Below are positions 22,246-36,077 of a stretch of 64,000 bases of DNA, in pieces. The stretch is from positions 68,848,720-68,912,719 of the forward strand of contig CM046000.1 in NCBI GenBank assembly GCA_025175895.1. The letters are read 5' to 3'. Position numbers and translations under genes: made by a program. Under the pieces are notes generated by a model that worked only from the letters and a program-made list of their open reading frames with translations, was not told the DNA's origin and did not search any database. The first letter of the stretch is position 1. Every line of letters begins with the position of its first letter. Source of the DNA: Wurfbainia villosa. Taxonomy: Eukaryota; Streptophyta; Magnoliopsida; Zingiberales; Zingiberaceae.

Positions 22246-22794
22246 TGATCTCCTCCATGACCGATCCGTCCGCGCCCATCCGCAACGCGCTCGCAGCCGT
22301 TCGATCAGCGCCACAATTGTGAAATGCACAGTGACTCCGTGCCCGACACCTCGCCACTGCCGCCGCTGCCGCTTCGTCGTCCGGCCACCTCCGGCCGTCG
22401 GACCGGGTGAGTTAGAAGCGCACCTCGCCGGCGGTCCAGATGGGATTGGCTTCCGGCCGGATTGCAGTCATAAGTCGGTGCAAATCCTCCGCAATTCGGC
22501 CAAATCACGGCCGAATGACAGTCGAAAATCGGTCGGGAAAGGATCGTCGGTGCTGGGCGGTCCTTTCCCGACCTGGTGCGACCGTGATTTGGCCGCGATT
22601 CGGCCGAATCGCGACCGATTTGCGTCGGCTTCCGGCCATAATTCGGTCGGAAGCCGATCCCGTCCATACCGCCGGTGAGGTGCGCTAACGCACTCCAAGA
22701 CGGTGGCGAGGTGTCGGACGGCGCACGCGACCGCGCAGGCGAGGGCTCGCGAATGCAATCAGCGCGACAAACGTGATCGGGCGCAGAGAGATCA
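22246..22794. mobile_element. Palindromic (foldback) element, copy 2
   Basis: A 549 bp relative of copy 1 in direct orientation, only 17 bp away. It starts TGATCTCC and ends AGAGATCA. The arms carry the same CACCTCGCC, TTCCGGCC and GATTCGGCC words. It adjoins the (AT)n tract through CAGATATAT. Each copy is flanked by ATATAT, as expected for an element that targets TA repeats. Confidence 0.7.
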
Positions 22795-22799
22795 AACTC

Positions 22800-25258
<2,459 letters not shown>

Positions 25259-25420
25259 TGTTTGAGCAATCAACCCAAGTATGATATTGGTTTTGATGTG
25301 TGTGGCAAAGGGTTTAAGTAAGGATGATTATGTGGTTTGATGTGTGTGTTTAAGTTGTGGAAGACTCAGTAAATCACACATGTGTTACTTGATGAAGCAT
25401 TGGCAAGTTCATCATCTCAT
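25259..25420 (+). repeat. Element D 5' LTR, part 1
   Basis: Matches the start of the D 3' LTR at 52749-52910. Ends with ctcat, the TSD of element C. Confidence 0.9.
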
Positions 25421-26876
25421 TGTTGGTGCAATCGACCCAGGTCACGATTGACCAGACTCGAGTTTGACTCGAGTAGTATTTTGATGTTTGACATTGATGT
25501 CTGACATGTGTTGGGGAGATTGTTAGTGCAATCGACCCATGTTTTTATTTGATGTTTCACGATGGTTTGACCATTGTCATAGGAGAAGTCAAAGTCTTGT
25601 GTACTTGGCATGAAAAGTCCAACATGGGTTGGCAAGGGAAAGTCCAAGCATGGGTCTTGGCATGGAAAGTCCAACATGGGTTGGCAAGGAAAGTCCAAGC
25701 ATGAGTCTTGGACATTGAGAAGTCCAAGGGAATATTGCCGGCATAAAGTCCAAGGGTAGAGTCTTGGCAATATAAGTCCAATGGTTGGCACCGTAAAGTC
25801 CAAGCGGGAGTCTTGGCAGCGTAAGTCCAATGTGCCTTAGTTGTATAGATCAACTTAGCATGACATAGCCGATGGAAGCACCTAAAGGCTAGCATATGGA
25901 TGAACAAGTCATGGATGACTTAGAGGGATCCGATAGGCGCGAGGCTGACGAAGGTGGCTAGAAGGCTTAGGTCTAGGCTAAGGGTGGTTTAGCAAGTATG
26001 GGGGCACCATACTTGGGTTAAAACCTCATGTTTGAGGTGTATCAGTCGACTGATGGAAGTTAATTAAGGGTTGACTGCAAGAATTAGCTTAGCAATCAAC
26101 TGCTAGTATTGAACAGTCGACTGATGGTCTGAGCAGTCAACAGATCTGGAGATTAGTCGACTGGTGGTCAAGTTTTCGGGCACATAAAGCTCTCCAGTCA
26201 AGTGATCGGCCTAAACACTCAATTGATTGAGCTATCAGTCGACTGATGGGCATGATCAATCGATTGATGGTCTATCCGTTGGAACTTATCCAATGTGGCT
26301 CATGCCATTGTGAGACAATGACTACATGAGCTGTCGACTGATGGTCCCGATCAGTCATTGCTAGGTAAAAATCAGCTCGAGTTGCAGGTTTAAAAGGAGC
26401 ATGAAGGGAGGATTTTTGGCATCGGTTCTTGGACGTCTTTGGGCCGATTGTTGCTGCAAATCAAGGTCTCCAAGTGTAATTCAAGCAACCAAACAAGCAA
26501 GCATCCAAAAGTTCTTTGTAAAGTTTTCTTTACTTGCATTTTAGTGTATTTGCTTGTATTTACTTCTTATTGTTGTAAGAACTATTGTACAAGGTTTCTC
26601 CACCTCCGGATTGTTGAGAGAAGGAGTTATTGTTATGGTGGTGTGTGATTGGCATTGCAAGGGCTTATTCGAGCCCAATCCGTGGAGTATGAACCATTTG
26701 GTTCTGAACCATGTTACATCATATTGTTGTGCTTGTGTTTGTATTGTATTTGTTTTATTATTTCTATTTCCGCTGCGTATAACACTTTTTGTAACATTCA
26801 CGCGATCGCAAACGAAATCCATCTCTCAAGCGACGATGCTATTCACCCCCCTTTAGCACCCACCGAGGTCTTAGCA
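25421..26876 (+). repeat. Element C 5' LTR
   Basis: 1456 bp. Modules in order: the start TGTTGGTGCAATCGACCC; a second copy of the start 100 bp in (25521) preceded by purines GGGGAGA; a GTCCAAG/GTCTTGGC array (about 25590-25835); CAGTCGACTG sites (26043, 26114, 26236 and degenerate ones); TTTAAAAGGA promoter-like sequence near 26390; and the GCTATTCACCCCCC motif near the end. Confidence 0.92.
25590..25835 (+). repeat. GTCCAAG/GTCTTGGC tandem array in C 5' LTR
   Basis: Irregular units of about 25-40 bp alternating AAGTCCAAG and GTCTTGGCA words. The counterpart in the 3' LTR is at about 30640-30890. Confidence 0.8.
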
Positions 26877-26878
26877 AT

Positions 26879-26889
26879 TGGTATCAGAG
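26879..26889 (+). other. Primer-binding site, initiator-Met tRNA (element C)
   Basis: TGGTATCAGAG two bases after the LTR end; the base after it is T rather than the usual C. Confidence 0.88.
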
Positions 26890-26928
26890 TGAGTCCGCTC
26901 TTCTACAGATTAACAACCGAGAGCAAAG

Positions 26929-28633
26929 ATGCTAGAGGGCAAGAAGATGGACTTTCAAGAAAAACTAGGATGGGACGTCAACACTCTGATCCCATATACC
27001 TTCTATGGATAAGAAGGGTTTAGGCAATGGAAGGCAGGGATTGAAGATTATATGATGATGATGGACTTAGATGATTGGGCAACATTGATGGAAGAGTTCA
27101 AATTTCCAAGAGGGCCTAAGGGAGGGTTCCTCAAAATAAAGAAGTGGACCGAAGAACAACTCCAAGGATTCGAGAGGAGTAATAAGGTAATCAAATTTTT
27201 TAGTGATTTAATTCCTAACAATGTTGTGTCCAAATTAGGAGAATACAATGATGCAAAGGAATTTTGGAGCGAATTGGCCAAGCTCCATGAGAACCCTCAA
27301 TCGGTCCAAGACCCCGAAGAAGAAGAATCCTCATCCTCATAAGAGAGTGAGGATTCAAAAGTTGATAGAGAATCAACATCCGGATCTAGATCGGAAGAGG
27401 AAAAAAGGGTGGAAGAAGCCTCCACCTCTAGGGGTGAGGAGGAGGATATTAGATCACCTTCTACACCGGAGCAACCTCAAGAAGAACCATCCACCTCTAG
27501 TCGAGAGGAAGAGGAAGCTCGGGACTCCCCTACCATGGAAGCTAACTCAAGCATGTCAATAAATAATAAAATTTATATTATATGCTTTGAGTGTAGGGAG
27601 CAAGAACCCTACAAGAGTAAGTGTCCTATACGAGTTAAGAAGTCTCAATCGGTGCAAAGGTCAAGGATGCCGGTCCCCCAACAACTAAAAGCAAGGAGTA
27701 TGTCATTTTCTTCAAATGCCGACAACCGGGACACTACCGGAGTCAATGTCCAAAGGGGGAGAAAAAGACTCAAAAGGGAGCATCACAAGTAGGGGGAGCC
27801 TTGAAAGCTAACCTTAAGGTAAAATTTATTAATGCACCTTATTTAATTTATAGGCAAAAGTATGCTTTTAATTCACTTGCAATTCATCATGAAAAGCATG
27901 CTAGTAGAAATAATAGATTTTATTGTCTAGGAGCTAAGAATGTCAACATTAGAACTAAGGAGAAATTTGGGACTAATGTCTCTAAAAATATTTTATTTAA
28001 GGCAAGTATTAGGAAAATTAAGGACCACCTAGGTTTTAACCCTAAATAAACTAGGCATATGCCTAGGAAGTCTCATATCGAAAGAATAGATGAAAAATAA
28101 AAAATTGGACAATTACAGTTAGAAAATCAAGCCTTGAGGTCAAGACTTGAAAAACTTGAAAAGACCCTTGCAAAGATGCAAAATTCAATTATAGGGTCAA
28201 ATGAACAAAAATCTAGGTCAAGGAGTCAAAACCTAGGGTTTAGAAAGGGTTTAGAAAGCAAGGTCCAACCAAGGGCATGAAAGGTTTGGGTCACAAACCT
28301 AAGCCCAAGGAGACCTACCATAGTGTTCCATTCGATTATGAAACACAACCTAGGTTTAGGAAGACCAAGGTTACTAGGGAAGTCATCCCTAAGAGTAACC
28401 AAGGTGTGTGCCTAGTGGCTAGGGTTTCAAGGAAACCTAGGGAAGCCACTAAGAAGGTTACAAGGGGAGTTACCCCTAGAGTTAACCTAGGTAAGACCAC
28501 AATGACCAAGGCTTCCAAGCCTAGAAGGGTCATTAGGAGGGTATCTAGGTAAGTTATCCATAGTGAATACCTAGTTAACCCAAGGAGCTCCAATAGGTAT
28601 TGGGTTACTAGGAGCATGATCGATTCATGCTAG
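26929..28633 (+). pseudogene. gag: Gag of element C, multiply broken
   Basis: ATG at 26929. Stops at 27010-27012 and 27340-27342, then frameshifts after 27792 and again after 28049. Homologous to the gag of E throughout: EKLGWD, MMMMDLDDW, KKWTEEQ, an acidic Ser-rich linker, then a zinc knuckle CFECREQEPYKSKC whose His is replaced by Pro; the second knuckle is frameshifted. The tail reads KPKETYHSVPFDYETQ and ends near YWVTRSMIDS at 28633. Not functional. Confidence 0.83.
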
Positions 28634-30473
28634 AAGGGTTTAGGTGTGCCATCCTTGAATGGATGGATAGTTAACCTAACCATAGTAAAGGTGACACTTT
28701 AGGTCATTTTCAAGGTTATGGATACCTTGGAAATGTGTTTTGATTACAATCCTAAAATATTTTAGGATGTGCCAATATAATTTATGGAAGTTGAAAAATC
28801 AATCAAATTGGCACAATTTAGGTTTAAAGATTGAGGTGTGTCATTTGGGTTTTTGACACACTTGGGGGCTTAGTAGTAATATGGAAAAATGGACTAAATA
28901 ATGCCAAATAACAACAAATATTAAAATCTTAGGTATTGTATACCTTTATATTTTATTTTCCATGCTTGATTTGCCATATACCATGTAATGACATCATATC
29001 TACTTTTAATTATATAATATGTCATCATCATGCTTAGGATTAAAGTTAAATGTCATGTATGCTTAGATTCCATTTTATGCCATGACATCATGATTATGAG
29101 CACATGTTTACTTATATCTTCATTAATGCCATAATCATTCATACATTTATAAAAATTGAGTTAAGGACAATTGGCATGACTTGAAGTCCCATTTATAAGG
29201 GAATCAAGTAGTCTTGCCTTAGAAAAATACATGAAACCCTATATTAGGATGAAAAAAACCCACATCTCACATTACATTGACATGTATGTGTATTGATACA
29301 CTCTAGATACATGTGAGATGCTAGGGTATGAGTTAAGTTCAAGGTGCATAGTTTTTGCATCTAGATGAACTCTAACTCATCTTATATTATTGATGGATCA
29401 TTGGAAAAGCTTATGTTCAAGCTATGTACATTAATACCAAAGAATATGATCCAATATAAGGCCTTAAAAACATTTTAAAATCATTTTGAAAAACCTTGAT
29501 GAAGTCTATCTTTTGATAGCAATCACCATTGATGATGTTGATACAAAGTGAGCTAAAACATTGAAATTTTTCTTCACTTTTGAACTTTGTGTCAATTTCA
29601 TTATTTTATAGGTAAATTATTTTTCAAATATTTTTCACCCATTGTATTGATAATAAGTATTATACGTATGAAGTTTCATCATTTTTCGAGTTACGTATAA
29701 TTATGCATTTCTGAAATTCATTTCTAATAATTGAAAATTGGAATTTTCAATTATCAATCGACTACCACCTGATGGCAGTCAACTGATGAGCAAGGCAGTT
29801 GACTGTTGTCTGATAGAGTCGACTGTCAGGCTGATTTCGAGTAAACAAGGTATGTTTAGGCTAATTTCAGCTATGATAAGGTTCCCTAACTGCTCCTAAC
29901 CCTAGGATATGCTTTGGAAAACATTAGAAAGGGTGAAAAATCCATTGGATATGGATTAGGAGAGTTGTTAGGGTGATGTATCAATTTTAAGGTGTGGGAA
30001 AGTTCAATGTTGAACTTTTAACCATAATTTTGATGGTTTAGTGTTCCTATTGGCTTAGGGACTTATCAAGGACATTGTTGGTGCAATGGTCAAGGGGGAG
30101 CAAACCTTTAGGGAGAGGTATCCATCATGGGATGATGGATGCATTTTTCCTCATGAGAGGGAGAAATGGGAATTTGAGATGTCCAATTTAGAAATTGGGA
30201 GAGTTTGTAGGCTTGCCTCTCTTAAGTGATATAGGACTTATCACTAGGAAGATTGTAGGCATCCTAGGTGTCTTTGGACCAAGGGAGAGATTTTAAGATC
30301 TCATTGAATATGAGACATTGACCTCCTTGGGGAGAACCTTTTTGATGTATGTCAAAAAGAGGGAGAATTAATGGGAGAATGTTAGAATTACCAATTTGGG
30401 ATAATTGGTAAGGGAATTTGAGTTCGGGACCTAACTCAAGGGTGTTTTTGTCAAACATCAAAAGGGGGGAGAT
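28634..30473 (+). other. Element C 3' untranslated region and PPT
   Basis: 1.8 kb without a coding frame. Degenerate CAGTCGACTG sites lie at about 29756-29825 in the same context as in E, D and H. The inverted pair TCCATCAT/ATGATGGA lies near 30121-30140. The final PPT AAAGGGGGGAGAT adjoins the LTR. Confidence 0.75.
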
Positions 30474-31914
30474 TGCTGGTGGAATCGGCCCAGGTCACGA
30501 TTGACCAGACTCAAGTTTGACTCGAGTAGTATTTTGATGTTTGACATTGATGTCTGACATGTGTTGGGAAGATTGCTGGTGCAATCGACCCAGGTTTGTA
30601 TTTGATGTTTGATGATGGTTTGACCATTGTCATGGGAGAAGACCAAGTCTTCTGTACTTGGCACAAAAAGTCCAACATGGGTTGGCAAGGGAAAGTCCAA
30701 GCATGGGTCTTGGCATGGAAAGTCCCACATGGGTTGGAAAGTAAAGTCCAAGCATGGGTCTTGGTAATTGATAAGTCCAAGGGGAATATTGGCGGCTTAA
30801 AGTCCAAGGGTGGAGTCTTGGCAACATAAGTCCAATGGTTGGCACTATAAAGTCCAAGCGAGAGTCTTGGCAGCGTAAGTCCAATGTGCCTTGGCGATAT
30901 AGATCAACTTAGCATGACATAGCAGATGGAAGCACCTGAAGGCTAGCCTATGGATGAACAAGTCATGGATGACTTGGAGGGATCCGATAGGCGCGAGGCT
31001 AACAAAGGTGGCTAGAAGCCTTAGGTCTAGGCTAAGGGTGATCTAGCAAGTATGGTGGCACCATACATGGGTTAAAACCTCATGTTTGAGGTGTATCAGT
31101 CAACTGATGGAAGTCAACTAGGGTTTGACTGCAAGAATTGGCTTAGCAGTCGACTGCCAGCATTGGACAGTCGACTGATCTGGAGATCAGTCGACTGATG
31201 GTCAGGTTTTCTGGCACATAAAGCTCTCCAGTCGAGTGATCGACTAGAACGCTCGACTGATTGAGATATCAGTCGACTGATGGGCATGATCAGTCGACTG
31301 ATGGTCTATCCGTTGGAACTTATCCAACGTTGCTCATGCCGTTGTGAGACAACAGATACAGGGGCAGTCGACTGATGGTCCCAATCAGTCGACTGCTAGG
31401 TGAAAATCAGCTCGAGTTGCAGGTTTAAAAAAAGCACAAAGGGAGGATTTTTGGCATCGGTTCTTGGACGTCTTTGGGGCGATTTGTTGTTGCAAATCAG
31501 GGTCTCCAAGTGCAATTCAAGCAACAAAACAAGCAAGCATCCAAAAGTTCTTTGTAAAGTTTTCTTTACTTGCATTTTAGTGTATTTGCTTGTATTTCAT
31601 TCTTTTTGTTGTAAGAACTATTGTACGAGGTTTCTCCACCTCCGGATTGTTTCGAGAAGGAGTTATTGTTATAGTGGTGTGTGATTGGCATCGCTAGGGC
31701 TCATTCGAGCCAAATCCATGGAGTATGAACCATTTGGTTCCGAACCACATTACATCGTATTATTGTGCTTGTGTTTGTGTTGTATATATTTTATTATTTC
31801 TATTTCCGCTACGTATAACACTTTTTGTATCAAGTACGCGATCGCAAATGAAATCCATCTCTCAAGTGACGACGCTATTCACCCCCCCCTCTAGCAGCCA
31901 CCGAAGTCTTACCA
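30474..31914 (+). repeat. Element C 3' LTR
   Basis: 1441 bp; starts TGCTGG (a T to C change of TGTTGG) and ends TTACCA. Seven exact CAGTCGACTG palindromes occur at 31147, 31168, 31188, 31270, 31291, 31365 and 31386. Confidence 0.92.
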
Positions 31915-32592
31915 CTCATGGCTTGGGTCCTTGAGTCAGTGAAGGATGGCACGGGAAAAGTTGTGAGCTTGGTGCTTCCCAGGGACCACTAGACTAGGAG
32001 AAAATAGAGTGAATCCAAAGGAAGCAGACTTCAGGGCAAGACACGAAGGATGGCATGGGAGAAGCCACAAGCGTAGTGCATCCGAGGGACATAGGCCAGA
32101 GGAAGAGAGCTTCGATGAGGGACTCCATAGTAGATGAGAGTTGAGTGATTGTAACCCAGGTTAGGATAGCTTAATGTAGGTGGACTCGACCAAATGGCTA
32201 AGATCAAGTGTCGGATGCTCAAACATGGTATTTGAGGTCATACCCGATGGTCGGATGCTCAAAAAAATTGTTGTTTGAAGTTTTACCCGATAATAGTCTA
32301 CTTATATAGATATCAGTCGACTGGTCTGAGTCGATTGCAAGTTGACCAGTACCAACTAGAATTTTATGGCCCAACAGTTTACTGCTAGGGTTTGGCAGTC
32401 GACTGGTCAACCATTAGTCAATTGCCAAGGATGGTAGTCGACTGTTATAAGTAGACGCGGGCATAAAAACATTTTGAGTCGATTGATTTCTTGGAGCAAT
32501 CCACTGATGGCTCAATTAGTCACCGCTGTGTCGTTGGATCGCACGGATCAAAGCTTAGTCGGCTGTAGGAACCGCAGATGGTCATCGATGGC
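31915..32592 (+). repeat. Element D 5' LTR, part 2
   Basis: Begins with the second ctcat copy and matches the D 3' LTR from about 52906. It includes a 104 bp-spaced partial duplication with GGATGGCACGGGA-type words and several CAGTCGACTG-derived sites (about 32318-32530). Ends with atggc, the TSD of element G. Confidence 0.88.
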
Positions 32593-34546
32593 TGATAACT
32601 ACCATTTTGTCGTGTTATTTTGGTCCTTAATATCACTGTTTTAATCCTCTCTAGTGATTAATTATCGATTATTTACATATTTTATGAGTTGGATATATTT
32701 TTGGACCTTATTGTAAATTTTCCTAAATTTTGGATTTATATGCAAATTTTATCTTTGTTTGTAGGAGATCGAGATGAGCCACTAGACTAGACTCAAGTTG
32801 GATCAAATATGACTTCATCTAAGGGTCGTAATGAGCATTTTAAGCTAGAAGAATCTGAACCCTTCATCAAGATCAGAGACAATTTAATCAAGGATTCAGA
32901 TGTGTTAAATCTTGACCATCCAATCAGATCTGATTGATCTGTGCCATCTATTTAAATCTAGAGAGATCCAATCCATACACTCAGATCTACATGTCTCAAC
33001 CGTCCATCCAGATCAAGTTGATCGCGATCGGCTTTTCGAATTGATCAGATCCGTTCATTAAAAGTCGGAGAATACTCAACCGTTGGATGCACAACCACTT
33101 AAGGGATTAATCAATTTAATCAAGCTTAGCTTTAACGGATGGCTGGGATTGAAGGAGCTTTGATCGGACAGTCGAAGTAATTGGCCTTTAAAAATCAAAC
33201 ATTTTCCCATTCTACGGGAGCCGGATTCACCATCTCTTCCGCGATAATCGCCCAACACCGCCGCTTCTTCACCACCGCCGCGCTCACCTCCTCCCTCGCT
33301 GGTCGCCAAAGAGGAAAGGGGATTCCTTCCTTCTCCGGTGACTGGTGCCATGCCTTCTCCATCATCTCCATTGTCGGCAGCACAATAGCTCCAATCCGAG
33401 CTCTGCCGTCGGTTCTTCCATCATCTCCATCGTCGGCAGCCATCTTGTTCCACCTCTGATCAGAGGTGCCATCAACCACCAGCAGCTCCCTCAGCCATCT
33501 CCATCTGACCAACAGCAGCTCCCTTAGCCACTCCGACAGCGCCAGCCCCATCCCATCACAGCTCTGACAACGGTTTTATCGCAGCTCCAATTTCAACCCT
33601 ATTTCAGCTTCCAAATAGCATTTCCATCATTCTCATTCGGATTACAATCCTTCCGTTGATGTGTTTTGATTGTATCTTTACTTTTGTTTGTTGAATGTTT
33701 GTATTAGATTCGATTTTCCACACTTAGAATGGTACACGCTTGGTTTAATTTGTTTAACGCATATGTATTGTTCGACAAAATGCTTCTTAGAGTAATTAGG
33801 TTGTAGTTGGTTAGTTTAGATTTAGTTTCATGCTTTACTTTAATTGCTCTCTTTACATCATGTTCATGCATTAAATTTCGTTGATGAATTGTTTATTTCA
33901 TTTAGTTGTTAGTTAAATCTGTTCTTCCCTTGAGCCTTAGCAGTCGTCTCCACCTTCCTTCTATCCATTTTCCTCCACGGATTCGAGGAGGAAGCGCTTC
34001 ATCGAGATATTTCGACGACGTCCTCCATCTCCACAGCTCATCCACCTTCTCTTTCGGATTCGAGGAGGAGTTCTGCCCCCTGAGGACACTTCTTCGAGCT
34101 CAATCAGATCTGCGAGATTTTGAAGCACTCATCAAACTACTAGATTCAGGAGTTTGCACCATCTCACATCTACTGCCATTTGCGGAGTCTCGATCGAGCT
34201 TCGTCGGACTTAGCCGGAGGATCTTGTTCATTCACCGGTTCTATCTTGGGTTGATCAGATTAGTTTCTCTTTCAATTTTTGTTGATTTATTTCCTGCATT
34301 GTTTTATTTAGTTGTTGCATGTTAGTTTAGAGTTTTAATTATCTTGCAGTCGTAGGTTAGAGCTTAAAACCCAAACCCCCAATCTTCAATAGAAAACCCA
34401 AAGCAATAATTAGAAATCCTAAGTTTACTATTTTGTCGATTACACTCATTGGGAAATGATCCGAGCCATTCACTATGCTATATTAGTATAGTTAGGGGGT
34501 TCGGTAATTAATTTGAAATGGTACCATGACAAAAACCTGTGCTATC
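32593..34546 (+). repeat. Element G 5' LTR
   Basis: 1954 bp starting TGATAACTACCATTTTGTC and ending GTGCTATCA. It has a GC-rich middle (33200-33550) with a run of CATCTCCATCGTCGGCAGC-like repeats, and a second GC-rich part at 33930-34250. Frames across it on either strand are incidental. Confidence 0.93.
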
Positions 34547-34551
34547 AAATT

Positions 34552-34569
34552 TTGGCGTCATTGCCGGGG
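34552..34569 (+). other. Primer-binding site, Asp-tRNA type (element G)
   Basis: TGGCGTCATTGCCGGGGA, two mismatches from the complement of the tRNA-Asp 3' end, five bases after the LTR. Confidence 0.9.
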
Positions 34570-34760
34570 AGTGTAATGATGCTTAGTAGATTTAGTATTG
34601 TTTGTTAATTTTTCTAAAAAAAAATCAAAATTTTAAAACTTGTGTTTAGGGCTTCATTCTTTTATTCTCTTATATATCCATGTATTTTATCATGTATGCT
34701 TCCTATGTCTTTTGATATTATTTGTTAGCATTTCAGGAAAGATAGGAAATTTCTTTGAAC

Positions 34761-36077
34761 ATGGATCCACATTATCATCAGTGTCGAGACTTCAGTGATG
34801 CTTACTATTCAGGCATTGGGCAACAAGAGTATTACCAACCGGAAGATGAGTATTATCAGTGCCAGCCACAATATCATCAGCCTGTTCCTCAGTATCATCA
34901 GTCTTATCAGCAGGACAGGTATAATTCATTTTTTGGTACATATAATTTTGATTCAGATTTTAGGTATGGGTACACACCACACTATGCCCTTGAGTAGTCT
35001 CAGTGTTATCTACCCCCACCGTCCATTGATTCTTACATGCTTAGTTGGGGAGATCAATCATGTTACTATGAAGAAACCTCTGCTCCCAGTCAAGAAAACA
35101 CAGAGACACTAGAAAAACTAGCATCATTTCTACATCAATATCAGTAACAAATGAATGATAGTCATCATCGGATACAGAACATGCAAATCCTACTGGATCA
35201 AATTGCATCATCCATCAGCCAGACAAAAGCACAAGATTCCTCCTAGTTTTCCTCAGAGATAATTTTTGATGGTAGTGATGTGCTTGAGGAGATGGACTGC
35301 AGAGTTGGTGATATGTACGCTTCTACCTCTTCATCTCTATAGGACTCCTCTACTGATGTGTATGATGATGATGTACTATCTGATGCTTCAGATATTGATA
35401 AAGTTGCTTATATGGTCGATGACTTGCAGGATGATACTAACGGCTTAGATTTACTCTGTCATGCTATTTGTGCCCTAGATTATTCTGAAGATGAGCAGTT
35501 TCCAGATACCAATGCCCAAACTTGCCAGCCAGACCAGAAGACAAGTAAGATAGCAGTGGCAAGCAATTCTGATGAGCTGATTTCCATGGAAGTGGTGGAT
35601 AGCTGGAGGCCCCCAGACTGGACACTTCCATCTCAGCCAGAGTCTCCAAGAATTTTGATGATGAAAGCCCTGACAACAAATGCAATAATCCAGCCCCATG
35701 GCTGGACACTTTTATTGAATCACCTCCGACCGCCAGAGACTACATATGATGAGTCGATCCTATTGGAGGGAGCAACACAGTACTATCATGATCACATCAT
35801 GAAGGCACTCACCCCCATTCAGTCCATTCCACTCTCGGCATGGATGCTTACTCTGAATCTTCTTCAGCCACCAGGACGGGATTTCTTTAGGAGCACTCCA
35901 CAACCTACATGGCTCCTCCTGCTAAATCTTCTGCAACCGCCAGGACCTCAGGGGAGTTTACTCTATCTCACCTCTTTTCTTTTTCTTTGTATATATATCT
36001 TTTTTACTTCATTTATTTTTGTTTTAGTTATTAGGTTTCGTTTGTTGAGTTTTTATTTTGTTGGGATTTTCAAATAA
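34761..36077 (+). pseudogene. Unrecognised Tyr/Gln-rich protein of element G with four in-frame stops
   Basis: One frame of about 438 codons from ATG 34761 to 36077 with stops at 34995, 35145, 35244 and 35340. All four are TAG or TAA and could come from CAG or CAA by one C-to-T change. The N-terminus is rich in Tyr, Gln and His (QEYYQPEDEYYQCQPQYHQP). An acidic middle (VYDDDVLSDASDIDKVAYMV) follows, then three copies of a W-x-L-x-LNLLQPPG-like repeat, and a hydrophobic end of about 40 residues that could be a membrane segment or read-through of noncoding DNA. I do not recognise the family and infer no function. Confidence 0.55.

Larger units (their letters stand above)
25421..31914 (+). mobile_element. 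Element C: gag-only Copia element, complete
   Basis: 6.5 kb, LTRs 25421-26876 and 30474-31914, perfect TSD ctcat at 25416-25420 and 31915-31919. The uninterrupted equivalent of the target is present at about 52885-52925 in the D 3' LTR, which independently confirms the insertion. PBS, gag pseudogene, long 3' untranslated region and PPT; no pol. Same family as E. Confidence 0.93.

Noticed and set aside
21628..22678. Overlapping GC-rich frames on both strands, some near 200 residues
   Set aside because: They cross the palindromic hairpin elements; the inverted repeats make similar peptides on both strands. No motif, and the frames depend on GC-rich sequence without stops.
25417..25907. Repetitive Leu/Asp/Phe/Pro peptides on the minus strand (also near 14000, 30458-30884, 37368-37788, 44555-44894)
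   Set aside because: Translations of the GTCCAAG/GTCTTGG LTR arrays.
31147..31395. CRISPR-like array of short palindromic repeats
   Set aside because: Spacing is irregular, the repeat is only 10 bp, spacers are shared between LTR copies, and the DNA is plant retrotransposon.
33181..33551. Frames of about 90-118 residues on both strands (also at 46439-46809)
   Set aside because: They lie in the GC-rich part of both G LTRs and are repeated only because the LTR is.
35358..36077. A separate host gene at the open part of the G frame
   Set aside because: The same frame continues upstream through stops to 34761, and the whole lies between the Asp-tRNA PBS and PPT of G.
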